Positions 10,996 to 25,900 of a stretch of 64,000 nucleotides of DNA are shown here, piece after piece (positions within the stretch are counted from its first letter, which is position 1; each line of letters opens with the position of its first letter). The stretch lies in assembly GCA_963680875.1 (NCBI GenBank), contig OY804579.1, positions 23,235,804 through 23,299,803 of the forward strand, in the 5' to 3' direction. Both the position numbers and the translations under genes were made by a program. The stretch is from Bathymodiolus brooksi (lineage: Eukaryota > Mollusca > Bivalvia > Mytilida > Modiolidae). The notes below the pieces were generated by a model, which saw only the letters and a program-made list of their open reading frames with translations, had not been told where the DNA came from and searched no databases.

Positions 10996-13900
10996 GTTAG
11001 AAATACCCCTGTCTTCCTATATATACAAGAGGCTTTGTTCACAATAACTCTTTTCTTCCTGTATAGACAAAACACTGTGTTAACAATACCCCTGTCTTCT
11101 CGCATAGACCAGACGCTGTGCTAACAATACCCCTGTCTTCTCGCATAGACAAGACGCTGTACTAACAATACCCCTGTCTTCTCGCATAGACAAAACACTG
11201 TGTTAACAATACCCCTGTCTTCTCGCATAGACAAGACGCTGTGTTAACAATACCCCTGTCTTCTCGCATAGACAAAACACTGTTAACAATACCCCTGTCT
11301 TCTTGCATAGACCAGACGCTGTGCTAACAATACCCCTGTCTTCTCGCATAGACAAGACGCTGTGCTAACAATACCCCTGTCTTCTCGCATAGACAAAACA
11401 CTGTGTTAAAAATACCCCTGTCTTCTCGCATAGACAAGACGCTGTGTTAACAATACCCCTGTCTTCTCGCATAGACAAAACACTGTGCTAACAATACCCC
11501 TGTCTTCTCGCATAGACAAGACGTTGTGCTAACAATACCCGTCTTCTCGCATAGACAAGACGCTGTGCTAACAATACCCCGGTCTTCTCGCATAGACAAA
11601 ACACTGTGTTAACAATACCCCTGTCTTCTCGTATAGACAAGACGCTGTGCTAACAATACCCCTGTCTTCTCGCATAGACAAAACACTGTTAACAATACCC
11701 CTGTCTTCTCGCATAGACAAGACGCTGTGCTAACAATACCCCTGTCTTCTCTCATAGACCAGACGCTGTGCTAACAATACCCCTGTCTTCTCGCATAGAC
11801 AAAACACTGTGTTAACAATACCCCTGTCTTCTCGCATAGACAAAACACTGTGTTAACAATACCCCTGTCTTCTCGCATAGACAAGACGCTGTGTTAACAA
11901 TACCCCTGCCTTCTCGCATAGACAAGACGCTGTGTTAACAATACCCCTGTCTTCTCGCATAGACAAGACGCTGTGCTAACAATACCCCTGTCTTCTCGCA
12001 TAGACAAGACGTTGTGCTAACAATACCCGTCTTCTCGCATAGACAAGACGCTGTGCTAACAATACCCCGGTCTTCTCGCATAGACAAAACACTGTGTTAA
12101 CAATACCCCTGTCTTCTCGTATAGACAAGACGCTGTGCTAACAATACCCCTGTCTTCTCGCATAGACAAAACACTGTTAACAATACCCCTGTCTTCTCGC
12201 ATAGACAAGACGCTGTGCTAACAATACCCCTGTCTTCTCTCATAGACCAGACGCTGTGCTAACAATACCCCTGTCTTCTCGCATAGACAAAACACTGTGT
12301 TAACAATACCCCTGTCTTCTCGCATAGACAAAACACTGTGTTAACAATACCCCTGTCTTCTCGCATAGACAAGACGCTGTGTTAACAATACCCCTGCCTT
12401 CTCGCATAGACAAAACACTGTGCTAACAATACCCCCGCCTTCTCGAATAGACAAAACACTGTGTTAACAATACCCCTGTCTTCTCGTATAGACAAGACGC
12501 TGTGTTAACAATACCCCTGTCTTCTCGCATAGACAAAACACTGTGCTAACAATACCCCTGTCTTCTCGCATAGACAAAACACTGTGCTAACAATACCCCT
12601 GTCTTTTCGCATAGACAAAACACTGTGTTAACAATACCCCTGTCTTCTCGTATAGACAAGACGCTGTGTTAACAATACCCTTATCTTCTCGCATAGACAA
12701 AACACTGTGCTAACAATACCCCTGTCTTCTCGCATAGAAAAAACACTGTGTTAACAATACCCCTGTCTTCTCGCATAGACAAAACACTGTGTTAACAATA
12801 CCTCTGTCTTCTCGCATAGACAAACACCGTGTTAACAATACCCTTGTCTTCTCGCATAGACCAGACGCTGTGTTAACAATACCCCTGTCTTCTCGCATAG
12901 ACAAAACGCTGTGCTAACAATACCCCTGTCTTCTCGCATAGACAAGACGCTGTGCTAACAATACCCCTGTCTTCTCGCATAGACAAGACGCTGTGCTAAC
13001 AATACCCGTCTTCTAGCATAGACAAGACGCTTTGCTAACAATACCCCTGTCTTCTCGCATAGACAAAACACTGTTAACAATACCCCTGTCTTCTCGCATA
13101 GACAAGACGCTGTGCTAACAATACCCCTGTCTTCTCGCATAGACAAGACGCTGTGCTAACAATACCCGTCTTCTCGCATAGACAAGACGCTGTGCTAACA
13201 ATACCCCTGTCTTCTCGCATAGACAAAACACTGTTAACAATACCCCTGTCTTCTCGCATAGACAAGACGCTGTGTTAACACTACCCTTGTCTTCTCGCAT
13301 AGACCAGACGCTGTGTTAACAATACCCCTGTCTTCTCGCATAGACAAGACGCTGTGCTAGCAATACCCCTGTCTTCTCGCATAGACAAGACGCTGTGCTA
13401 ACAATACCCCTGTCTTCTCGCATAGACAAGACGCTGTGCTAACAATACCCGTCTTCTCGCATAGACAAGACGCTGTGCTAACAATACCCCTGTCTTCTCG
13501 CATAGACAAAACACTGTTAACAATACCCCTGTCTTCTCGCATAGACAAGACGCTGTGTTAACAATACCCCTGTCTTCTCGCATAGACCAGACGCTGTGCT
13601 AACAATACCCCTGTCTTCTCGCATAGACAAAACACTGTTAACAATACCCCTGTCTTCTCGCATAGACAAAACACTGTGTTAACAATACCCCTGTCTTCTT
13701 GCATAGACAAAACACCGTGTTAACAATACCCCTGCCTTCTCGCATAGACAAAACACTGTGCTAACAATACCCCTGTCTTCTCGCATAGACAATACACTGT
13801 GTTAACAATACCCCTGTCTTCTCGTATAGACAAGACGCTGTGTTAACAATACCCCTGTCTTCTCGCATAGACAAAACACTGTGCTAACAATACACCTGTC

Positions 13901-16900
13901 TTCTCGCATAGACAAAACACTGTGCTAACAATACCCCTGTCTTCTCGCATAGACAAAACACTGTGTTAACAATACCCCTGTCTTCTCTTATAGACAAGAC
14001 GCTGTGTTAAAAATACCCCTGTCTTCTCGCATAGACAAAACACTGTGCTAACAATACCCCTGTCTTCTCGCATAGACAAAACACTGTGTTAACAATACCC
14101 CTGTCTTCTCGCATAGACAAACACTGTGTTAACAATACCCTTGTCTTCTCGCATAGACCAGACGCTGTGTTAACAATACCCCTGTCTTCTCGCATAGACA
14201 AGACGCTGTGCTAACAATACCCCTGTCTTCTCGCATAGACAAGACGCTGTGCTAACAATACCCCTGTCTTCTCGCATAGACAAGACGCTGTGCTAACAAT
14301 ACCCGTCTTCTCGCATAGACAAGACGCTGTGCTAACAATACCCCTGTCTTCTCGCATAGACAAAACACTGTGTTAACAATACCCCTGTCTTCTCGTATAG
14401 ACAAGACGCTGTGTTAACAATACCCCTGTCTTCTCGCATAGACAAAACACTGTGTTAACAATACCCCTGTCTTCTCGCATAGACCAGACGCTGTGTTAAC
14501 AATACCCCTGTATTCTCGCATAGACAAGACGCTGTGCTAACAATACCCCTGTCTTCTCGCATAGACAAAACACTGTTAACAATACCCCTGTCTTCTCGCA
14601 TAGACAAGACGTTGTGCTAACAATACCCCTGTCTTCTCTCATAGACCAGACGCTGTGCTAACAATACCCCTGTCTTCTCGCATAGACAAAACACTGTTAA
14701 CAATACCCCTGTCTTCTCGCATAGACAAAACACTGTGTTAACAATACCCCTGTCTTCTCGCATAGACAAAACACTGTGTTAACAATACCCCTGTCTTCTC
14801 GCATAGACAAGACGCTGTGTTAACAATACCCCTGCCTTCTCGCATAGACAAAACACTGTGCTAACAATACCCCTGCCCTCTCGCATAGACAAAACACTGT
14901 GTTAACAATACCCCTGTCTTCTCGTATAGACAAGACGCTGTGTTAACAATACCCCTGTCTTCTCGCATAGACAAAACACTGTGCTAACAATACCCCTGTC
15001 TTCTCGCATAGACAAAACACTGTGCTAACAATACCCCTGTCTTCTCGCATAGACTAAACACTGTGTTAACAATACCCCTGTCTTCTCGTATAGACAAGAC
15101 GCTGTGTTAACAATACCCTTATCTTCTCGCATAGACAAAACACTGTGCTAACAATACCCCTGTCTTCTCGCATAGACAAAACACTGTGTTAACAATACCC
15201 CTGTCTTCTCGCATAGACAAAACACTGTGTTAACAATACCTCTGTCTTCTCGCATAGACAAACACTGTGTTAACAATACCCTTGTCTTCTCGCATAGACC
15301 AGACGCTGTGTTAACAATACCCCTGTCTTCTCGCATAGACAAGACGCTGTGCTAACAATACCCCTGTCTTCTCGCATAGACAAGACGCTGTGCTAACAAT
15401 ACCCCTGTCTTCTCGCATAGACAAGACGCTGTGCTAACAATACCCGTCTTCTCGCATAGACAAGACGCTGTGCTAACAATACCCCTGTCTTCTCGCATAG
15501 ACAAAACTCTGTTAACAATACCCCTGTCTACTCGCATAGACAAGACGCTGTGCTAACAATACCCCTGTCTTCTCTCATAGACCAGACGCTGTGCTAGCAA
15601 TACCCCTGTCTTCTCGCATAGACAAAACACTGTGTTAACAATACCCCTGTCTTCTCGCATAGACAAAACACTGTGTTAACAATACCCCTGTCTTCTCGCA
15701 TAGACAAAACACTGTGCTAACAATACCCCTGTCTTCTCGCATAGACAAAACACTGTACTAACAATACCCCTGTTTTCTCGCATAGACAACACACTGTGTT
15801 AACAATACCCCTGTCTTCTCGTATAGACAAGACGCTGTGTTAATAATACCCTTATCTTCTCGCATAGACAAAACACTGTGCTAACAATACCCCTGTCTTC
15901 TCGCATAGACAAAACACTGTGTTAACAATACCCCTGTCTTCTCGCATAGACAAAACACTGTGTTAACAGTACCCCTGTCTTCTCGCATAGACCAGACGCT
16001 GTGTTAACAATACCCCTGTCTTCTCGCATAGACAAAACACTGTTAACAATACCCCTGTCTTCTCGCATAGACAAGACGCTGTGCTAACAATACCCCTGTC
16101 TTCTCTCATAGACCAGACGCTGTGCTAACAATACCCCTGTCTTCTCGCATAGACAAAACACTGTGTTAACAATACCCCTGTCTTCTCGCATAGACAAAAC
16201 ACTGTGCTAACAATACCCCTGTCTTCTCGGATAGACAATACGCTGTGTTAACAATACCCCTGTCTTCTCGCATAGACAAAACACTGTGTTAACAATACCC
16301 CTGTCTTCTCGCATAGACAAAACACTGTGCTAACAATACCCCTGTCTTCTCGCATAGACAAAACTCTGTGTTAACAATACCCCTGTCTTCTCGTATAGAC
16401 AAGACGCTGTGTTAACAATACCGCTGTCTTCTCGCATAGACAAAACACTGTGCTAACAATACCCCTGTCTTCTCGCATAGACAAAACACTGTGTTAACAA
16501 TACCCCTGTCTTCTCGCATAGACAAAACACTGTGCTAACAATACCCCTGTCTTCTCGCATAGACAAAACACTGTGTTAACAATACCCCTGTCTTCTCGTA
16601 TAGACAAGACGCTGTGTTAACAATACCCCTGTCTTCTCGCATAGACAAAACACTGTGCTAACAATACCCCTGTCTTCTCGCATAGACAAAACACTGTACT
16701 AACAATACCCCTGTCTTCTCGCATAGACAAAACACTGTGTTAACAATACCCCTGTCTTCTCGCATAGACAAGACGCTGTGCTAACAATACCCCTGTCTTC
16801 TCTCATAGACCAGACGCTGTACTAACAATACCCCTGTCTTCTCTCATAGACCAGACGCTGTACTAACAATACCCCTGTCTTCTCGCATAGACAAAACACT

Positions 16901-19900
16901 GTGCTAACAATACCCCTGTCTTCTCGCATAGACAAAACACTGTGTTAACAATACCCCTGTCTTCTCGCATAGACAAAACACTGTGTTAACAATACCCCTG
17001 TCTTCTCGGATAGACAAGACGCTGTGTTAACAATACCCCTGTCTTCTCGCATAGACAAAACACTGTGTTAACAATACCCCTGTCTTCTCGCATAGACAAA
17101 ACACTGTGCTAACAATACCCCTGTCTTCTCGCATAGACAAAACACTGTGCTAACAATACCCCTGTCTTCTCGCATAGACAAAACACTGTGTTAACAATAC
17201 CCCTGTTTTCTCGTATAGACAAGACGCTGTGTTAACAATACCCTTATCTTCTCGCATAGACAAAACACTGTGCTAACAATACCCCTGTCTTCTCGCATAG
17301 ACAAAACACTGTGCTAACAATACCACTGTCTTCTTGCATAGACAAAACACTGTGCTAACAATACCCCTGTCTTCTCGCATAGACAAGACGCTGTGCTAAC
17401 AATACCCCTGTCTTCTCGCATAGACAAGACGCTGTGCTAACAATACCCGTCTTCTCGCATACACAAGACGCTGTGCTAACAATACCCCTGTCTTCTCGCA
17501 TAGACAAAACACTGTTAACAATACCCCTGTCTACTCGCATAGACAAGACGCTGTGCTAACAATACCCCTGTCTTCTCTCATAGACCAGACGCTGTGCTAG
17601 CAATACCCCTGTCTTCTCGCATAGACAAAACACTGTTAACAATACCCCTGTCTTCTCGCATAGACAAAACACTGTGTTAACAATACCCCTGTCTTCTCGC
17701 ATAGACAAAACACTGTGCTAACAATACCCCTGTCTTCTCGCATAGACAAAACACTGTGTTAACAATACCCCTGTCTTCTCGTATAGACAAGACGCTGTGT
17801 TAACAATACCCCTGTCTTCTCGCATAGACAAAACACTGTGCTAACAATACCCCTGTCTTCTCGCATAGACAAAACACTGTACTAACAATACCCCTGTTTT
17901 CTCGCATAGACAACACACTGTGTTAACAATACCCCTGTCTTCTCGTATAGACAAGACGCTGTGTTAATAATACCCTTATCTTCTCGCATAGACAAAACAC
18001 TGTGCTAACAATACCCCTGTCTTCTCGCATAGACAAAACACTGTGTTAACAATACCCCTGTCTTCTCGCATAGACAAAACACTGTGTTAACAATATCCCT
18101 GTCTTCTCGCATAGACCAGACGCTGTGTTAACAATACCCCTGTCTTCTCGCATAGACAAAACACTGTTAACAATACCCCTGTCTTCTCGCATAGACAAGA
18201 CGCTGTGCTAACAATACCCCTGTCTTCTCTCATAGACCAGACGCTGTGCTAACAATACCCCTGTCTTCTCGCATAGACAAAACACTGTGTTAACAATACC
18301 CCTGTCTTCTCGCATAGACAAAACACTGTGCTAACAATACCCCTGTCTTCTCGGATAGACAAGACGCTGTGTTAACAATACCCCTGTCTTCTCGCATAGA
18401 CAAAACACTGTGTTAACAATACCCCTGTCTTCTCGCATAGACAAAACACTGTGCTAACAATACCCCTGTCTTCTCGCATAGACAAAACACTGTGCTAACA
18501 ATACCCCTGTCTTCTCGCATAGACAAAACACTGTGTTAACAATACCCCTGTTTTCTCGTATAGACAAGACGCTGTGTTAACAATACCCTTATCTTCTCGC
18601 ATAGACAAAACACTGTGCTAACAATACCCCTGTCTTCTCGCATAGACAAAACACTGTGCTAACAATACCCCTGTCTTCTCGCATAGACAAAACACTGTGT
18701 TAACAATACCCCTGTCTTCTCGTATAGACAAGACGCTGTGTTAACAATACCCCTGTCTTCTCGCATAGACAAAACACTGTGCTAACAATACCCCTGTCTT
18801 CTCGCATAGATAAAACACTGTACTAACAATACCCCTGTCTTCTCGCATAGACAAAACACTGTGTTAACAATACCCCTGACTTCTCGTATAGACAAGACGC
18901 TGTGTTAACAATACCCTTATCTTCTCGCATAGACAAAACACTGTTAACAATACCCCTGTCTTCTCGCATAGACAAGACGCTGTGCTAACAATACCCCTGT
19001 CTTCTCTCATAGACCAGACGCTGTACTAACAATACCCCTGTCTTCTCGCATAGACAAAACACTGTGCTAACAATACCCCTGTCTTCTCGCATAGACAAAA
19101 CACTGTGTTAACAATACCCCTGTCTTCTCGCATAGACAAAACACTGTGTTAACAATACCCCTGTCTTCTCGGATAGACAAGACGCTGTGTTAACAATACC
19201 CCTGTCTTCTCGCATAGACAAAACACTGTGTTAACAATACCCCTGTCTTCTCGCATAGACAAAACACTGTGCTAACAATACCCCTGTCTTTTCGCATAGA
19301 CAAAACACTGTGTTAACAATACCCCTGTTTTCTCGTATAGACAAGACGCTGTGTTAACAATACCCTTATCTTCTCGCATAGACAAAACACTGTGCTAACA
19401 ATACCCCTGTCTTCTCGCATAGACAAAACACTGTGCTAACAATACCCCTGTCTTCTCGCATAGACAAAACTCTGTGTTAACAATACCCCTGTCTTCTCGT
19501 ATAGACAAGACGCTGTGTTAACAATACCCCTGTCTTCTCGCATAGACAAAACACTGTGCTAACAATACCCCTGTCTTCTCGCATAGACAAAACACTGTGT
19601 TAACAATACCCCTGTCTTCTCGTATAGACAAGACGCTGTGTTAACAATACCCCTGTCTTCTCGCATAGACAAAACACTGTGCTAACAATACCCCTGTCTT
19701 CTCGCATAGACAAAACACTGTACTAACAATACCCCTGTCTTCTCGCATAGACAAAACACTGTGTTAACAATACCCCTGTCTTCTCGTATAGACAAGACGC
19801 TGTGTTAACAATACCCTTATCTTCTCGCATAGACAAAACACTGTTAACAATACCCCTGTCTTCTCGCATAGACAAGACGCTGTGCTAACAATACCCCTGT

Positions 19901-22900
19901 CTTCTCTCATAGACCAGACGCTGTACTAACAATACCCCTGTCTTCTCGCATAGACAAAACACTGTGCTAACAATACCCCTGTCTTCTCGCATAGACAAAA
20001 CACTGTGTTAACAATACCCCTGTCTTCTCGCATAGACAAAACACTGTGTTAACAATACCCCTGTCTTCTCGGATAGACAAGACGCTGTGTTAACAATACC
20101 CCTGTCTTCTCGCATAGACAAAACACTGTGTTAACAATACCCCTGTCTTCTCGCATAGAAAAACACTGTGCTAACAATACCCCTGTCTTCTCGCATAGAC
20201 AAAACACTGTGCTAACAATACCCCTGTCTTCTCGCATAGACAAAACACTGTGTTAACAATACCCCTGTTTTCTCGTATAGACAAGACGCTGTGTTAACAA
20301 TACCCTTATCTTCTCGCATAGACAAAACACTGTGCTAACAATACCCCTGTCTTCTCGCATAGACAAAACACTGTGCTAACAATACCCCTGTCTTCTCGCA
20401 TAGACAAAACTCTGTGTTAACAATACCCCTGTCTTCTCGTATAGACAAGACGCTGTGTTAACAATACCCCTGTCTTCTCGCATAGACAAAACACTGTGCT
20501 AACAATACCCCTGTCTTCTCGCATAGACAAAACACTGTACTAACAATACCCCTTTCTTCTCGCATAGACAACACACTGTGTTAACAATACCCCTGTCTTC
20601 TCGTATAGACAAGACGCTGTGTTAACAATACCCTTATGTTCTCGCATAGACAAAACACTGTGCTAACAATACCCCTGTCTTCTCGCATAGACAAAACACT
20701 GTGTTAACAATACCCCTGTCTTCTCGCATAGACCAGACGCTGTGTTAACAATACCCCTGTCTTCTCGCATAGACAAAACACTGTTAACAATACCCCTGTC
20801 TTCTCGCATAGACAAGACGCTGTGCTAACAATACCCCTGTCTTCTCTCATAGACCAGACGCTGTGCTAACAATACCCCTGTCTTCTCGCATAGACAAAAC
20901 ACTGTGCAAACAATACCCCTGTCTTCTCGCATAGACAAAACACTGTGTTAACAATACCCCTGTCTTCTCGCATAGACAAAACACTGTGTTAACAATACCC
21001 CTGTCTTCTCGCATAGACCAGACGCTGTGTTAACAATACCCCTGTCTTCTCGCATAGACAAGACGCTGTGCTACCAATACCCCTGTCTTCTCGCATAGAC
21101 AAGACGCTGTGCTAACAATACCCCTGTCTTCTCGCATAGACAAAACACTGTGTTAACAATACCCCTGTCTTCTCGCATAGACAAAACACTGTGCTAACAA
21201 TACCCCTGTCTTCTCGCATAGACAAAACACTGTGTTAACAATACCCCTGTCTTCTCGTATAGACAAGACGCTGTGTTAACAATACCCCTGTCTTCTCGCA
21301 TAGACAAAACACTGTGCTAACAATACCCCTGTCTTCTCGCATAGACAAAACACTGTACTAACAATACCCCTGTTTTCTCGCATAGACAAAACACTGTGTT
21401 AACAATACCCCTGTCTTCTCGTATAGACAAGACGCTGTGTTAATAATACCCTTATCTTCTCGCATAGACAAAACACTGTGCTAACAATACCCCTGTCTTC
21501 TCGCATAGACAAAACACTGTGTTAACAATACCCCTGTCTTCTCGCATAGACAAAACACTGTGTTAACAATACCCCTGTCTTCTCGCATAGACCAGACGCT
21601 GTGTTAACAATACCCCTGTCTTCTCGCATAGACAAAACACTGTTAACAATACCCCTGTCTTCTCGCATAGACAAGACGCTGTGCTAACAATACCCCTGTC
21701 TTCTCTCATAGACCAGACGCTGTGCTAACAATACCCCTGTCTTCTCGCATAGACAAAACACTGTGTTAACAATACCCCTGTCTTCTCGCATAGACAAAAC
21801 ACTGTGCTAACAATACCCCTGTCTTCTCGGATAGACAAGACGCTGTGTTAACAATACCCCTGTCTTCTCGCATAGACAAAACACTGTGTTAACAATACCC
21901 CTGTCTTCTCGCATAGACAAAACACTGTGCTAACAATACCCCTGTCTTCTCGCATAGACAAAACACTGTGCTAACAATACCCCTGTCTTCTCGCATAGAC
22001 AAAACACTGTGTTAACAATACCCCTGTTTTCTCGTATAGACAAGACGCTGTGTTAACAATACCCTTATCTTCTCGCATAGACAAAACACTGTGCTAACAA
22101 TACCCCTGTCTTCTCGCATAGACAAAACACTGTGCTAACAATACCCCTGTCTTCTCGCATAGACAAAACACTGTGTTAACAATACCCCTGTCTTCTCGTA
22201 TAGACAAGACGCTGTGTTAACAATACCCCTGTCTTCTCGCATAGACAAAACACTGTGCTAACAATACCCCTGTCTTCTCGCATAGACAAAACACTGTGCT
22301 AACAATACCCCTGTCTTCTCGCATAGACAAAACACTGTGTTAACAATACCCCTGTTTTCTCGTATAGACAAGACGCTGTGTTAACAATACCCTTATCTTC
22401 TCGCATAGACAAAACACTGTGCTAACAATACCCCTGTCTTCTCGCATAGACAAAACACTGTGCTAACAATACCCCTGTCTTCTCGCATAGACAAAACTCT
22501 GTGTTAACAATACCCCTGTCTTCTCGTATAGACAAGACGCTGTGTTAACAATACCCCTGTCTTCTCGCATAGACAAAACACTGTGCTAACAATACCCCTG
22601 TCTTCTCGCATAGACAAAACACTGTACTAACAATACCCCTGTCTTCTCGCATAGACAACACACTGTGTTAACAATACCCCTGTCTTCTCGTATAGACAAG
22701 ACGCTGTGTTAACAATACCCTTATGTTCTCGCATAGACAAAACACTGTGCTAACAATACCCCTGTCTTCTCGCATAGACAAAACACTGTGTTAACAATAC
22801 CCCTGTCTTCTCGCATAGACCAGACGCTGTGTTAACAATACCCCTGTCTTCTCGCATAGACAAAACACTGTTAACAATACCCCTGTCTTCTCGCATAGAC

Positions 22901-25900
22901 AAGACGCTGTGCTAACAATACCCCTGTCTTCTCTCATAGACCAGACGCTGTGCTAACAATACCCCTGTCTTCTCGCATAGACAAAACACTGTGCAAACAA
23001 TACCCCTGTCTTCTCGCATAGACAAAACACTGTGTTAACAATACCCCTGTCTTCTCGCATAGACAAAACACTGTGTTAACAATACCCCTGTCTTCTCGCA
23101 TAGACCAGACGCTGTGTTAACAATACCCCTGTCTTCTCGCATAGACAAGACGCTGTGCTACCAATACCCCTGTCTTCTCGCATAGACAAGACGCTGTGCT
23201 AACAATACCCCTGTCTTCTCGCATAGACAAAACACTGTGTTAACAATACCCCTGTCTTCTCGCATAGACAAAACACTGTGCTAACAATACCCCTGTCTTC
23301 TCGCATAGACAAAACACTGTGTTAACAATACCCCTGTCTTCTCGTATAGACAAGACGCTGTGTTAACAATACCCCTGTCTTCTCGCATAGACAAAACACT
23401 GTGCTAACAATACCCCTGTCTTCTCGCATAGACAAAACACTGTACTAACAATACCCCTGTTTTCTCGCATAGACAAAACACTGTGTTAACAATACCCCTG
23501 TCTTCTCGTATAGACAAGACGCTGTGTTAATAATACCTTTATCTTCTCGCATAGACAAAACACTGTGCTAACAATACCCCTGTCTTCTCGCATAGACAAA
23601 ACACTGTGTTAACAATACCCCTGTCTTCTCGCATAGACAAAACACTGTGTTAACAATACCCCTGTCTTCTCGCATAGACCAGACGCTGTGTTAACAATAC
23701 CCCTGTCTTCTCGCATAGACAAAACACTGTTAACAATACCCCTGTCTTCTCGCATAGACAAGACGCTGTGCTAACAATACCCCTGTCTTCTCTCATAGAC
23801 CAGACGCTGTGCTAACAATACCCCTGTCTTCTCGCATAGACAAAACACTGTGTTAACAATACCCCTGTCTTCTCGCATAGACAAAACACTGTGCTAACAA
23901 TACCCCTGTCTTCTCGGATAGACAAGACGCTGTGTTAACAATACCCCTGTCTTCTCGCATAGACAAAACACTGTGTTAACAATACCCCTGTCTTCTCGCA
24001 TAGACAAAACACTGTGCTAACAATACCCCTGTCTTCTCGCATAGACAAAAAACTGTGCTAACAATACCCCTGTCTTCTCGCATAGACAAAACACTGTGTT
24101 AACAATACCCCTGTTTTCTCGTATAGACAAGACGCTGTGTTAACAATACCCTTATCTTCTCGCATAGACAAAACACTGTGCTAACAATACCCCTGTCTTC
24201 TCGCATAGACAAAACACTGTGCTAACAATACCCCTGTCTTCTCGCATAGACAAAACACTGTGTTAACAATACCCCTGTCTTCTCGTATAGACAAGACGCT
24301 GTGTTAACAATACCCCTGTCTTCTCGCATAGACAAAACACTGTGCTAACAATACCCCTGTCTTCTCGCATAGACAAAACACTGTACTAACAATACCCCTG
24401 TCTTCTCGCATAGACAAAACACTGTGTTAACAATACCCCTGTCTTCTCGTATAGACAAGACGCTGTGTTAACAATACCCTTATCTTCTCGCATAGACAAA
24501 ACACTGTGCTAACAATACCCCTGTCTTCTCGCATAGACAAAACACTGTGTTAACAATACCCCTGTCTTCTCGCATAGACAAAACACTGTGTTAACAATAC
24601 CCCTGTCTTCTCGCATAGACCAGACGCTGTGTTAACAATACCCCTGTCTTCTCGCATAGACAAAACACTGTTAACAATACCCCTGTCTTCTCGCATAGAC
24701 AAGACGCTGTGCTAACAATACCCCTGTCTTCTCTCATAGACCAGACGCTGTGCTAACAATACCCCTGTCTTCTCGCATAGACAAAACACTGTGCTAACAA
24801 TACCCCTGTCTTCTCGCATAGACAAAACACTGTGTTAACAATACCCCTGTCTTCTCGCATAGACAAAACACTGTGTTAACAATACCCCTGTCTTCTCGGA
24901 TAGACAAGACGCTGTGTTAACAATACCCCTGTCTTCTCGCATAGACAAAACACTGTGTTAACAATACCCCTGTCTTCTCGCATAGACAAAACACTGTGCT
25001 AACAATACCCCTGTCTTCTCGCATAGACAAAACACTGTGCTAACAATACCCCTGTCTTCTCGCATAGACAAAACACTGTGTTAACAATACCCCTGTTTTC
25101 TCGTATAGACAAGACGCTGTGCTAACAATACCCTTATCTTCTCGCATAGACAAAACACTGTGCTAACAATACCCCTGTCTTCTCGCATAGACAAAACACT
25201 GTGCAAACAATACCCCTGTCTTCTCGCATAGACAAAACTCTGTGTTAACAATACCCCTGTCTTCTCGTATAGACAAGACGCTGTGTTAACAATACCCCTG
25301 TCTTCTCGCATAGACAAAACACTGTGCTAACAATACCCCTGTCTTCTCGCATAGACAAAACACTGTACTAACAATACCCCTGTCTTCTCGCATAGACAAA
25401 ACACTGTGTTAACAATACCCCTGTCTTCTCGTATAGACAAGACGCTGTGTTAACAATACCCTTATCTTCTCGCATAGACAAAACACTGTGCTAACAATAC
25501 CCCTGTCTTCTCGCATAGACAAAACACTGTGTTAACAATACCCCTGTCTTCTCGCATAGACAAAACACTGTGCTAACAATACCCCTGTCTTCTCGCATAG
25601 ACCAGACGCTGTGTTAACAATACCCCTGTCTTCTCGCATAGACAAAACACTGTTAACAATACCCCTGTCTTCTCGCATAGACAAGACGCTGTGCTAACAA
25701 TACCCCTGTCTTCTCTCATAGACCAGACGCTGTGCTAACAATACCCCTGTCTTCTCGCATAGACAAAACACTGTGCTAACAATACCCCTGTCTTCTCGCA
25801 TAGACAAAACACTGTGTTAACAATACCCCTGTCTTCTCGCATAGACAAAACCCTGTGTTAACAATACCCCTGTCTTCTCGCATAGACCAGACGCTGTGTT

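Noticed and set aside
12710..25317. Many minus-strand frames of 60-80 codons beginning MSMREDRGIV
   Set aside because: Translation of 41-bp satellite monomers in rotating frames; they appear wherever indels do not interrupt.
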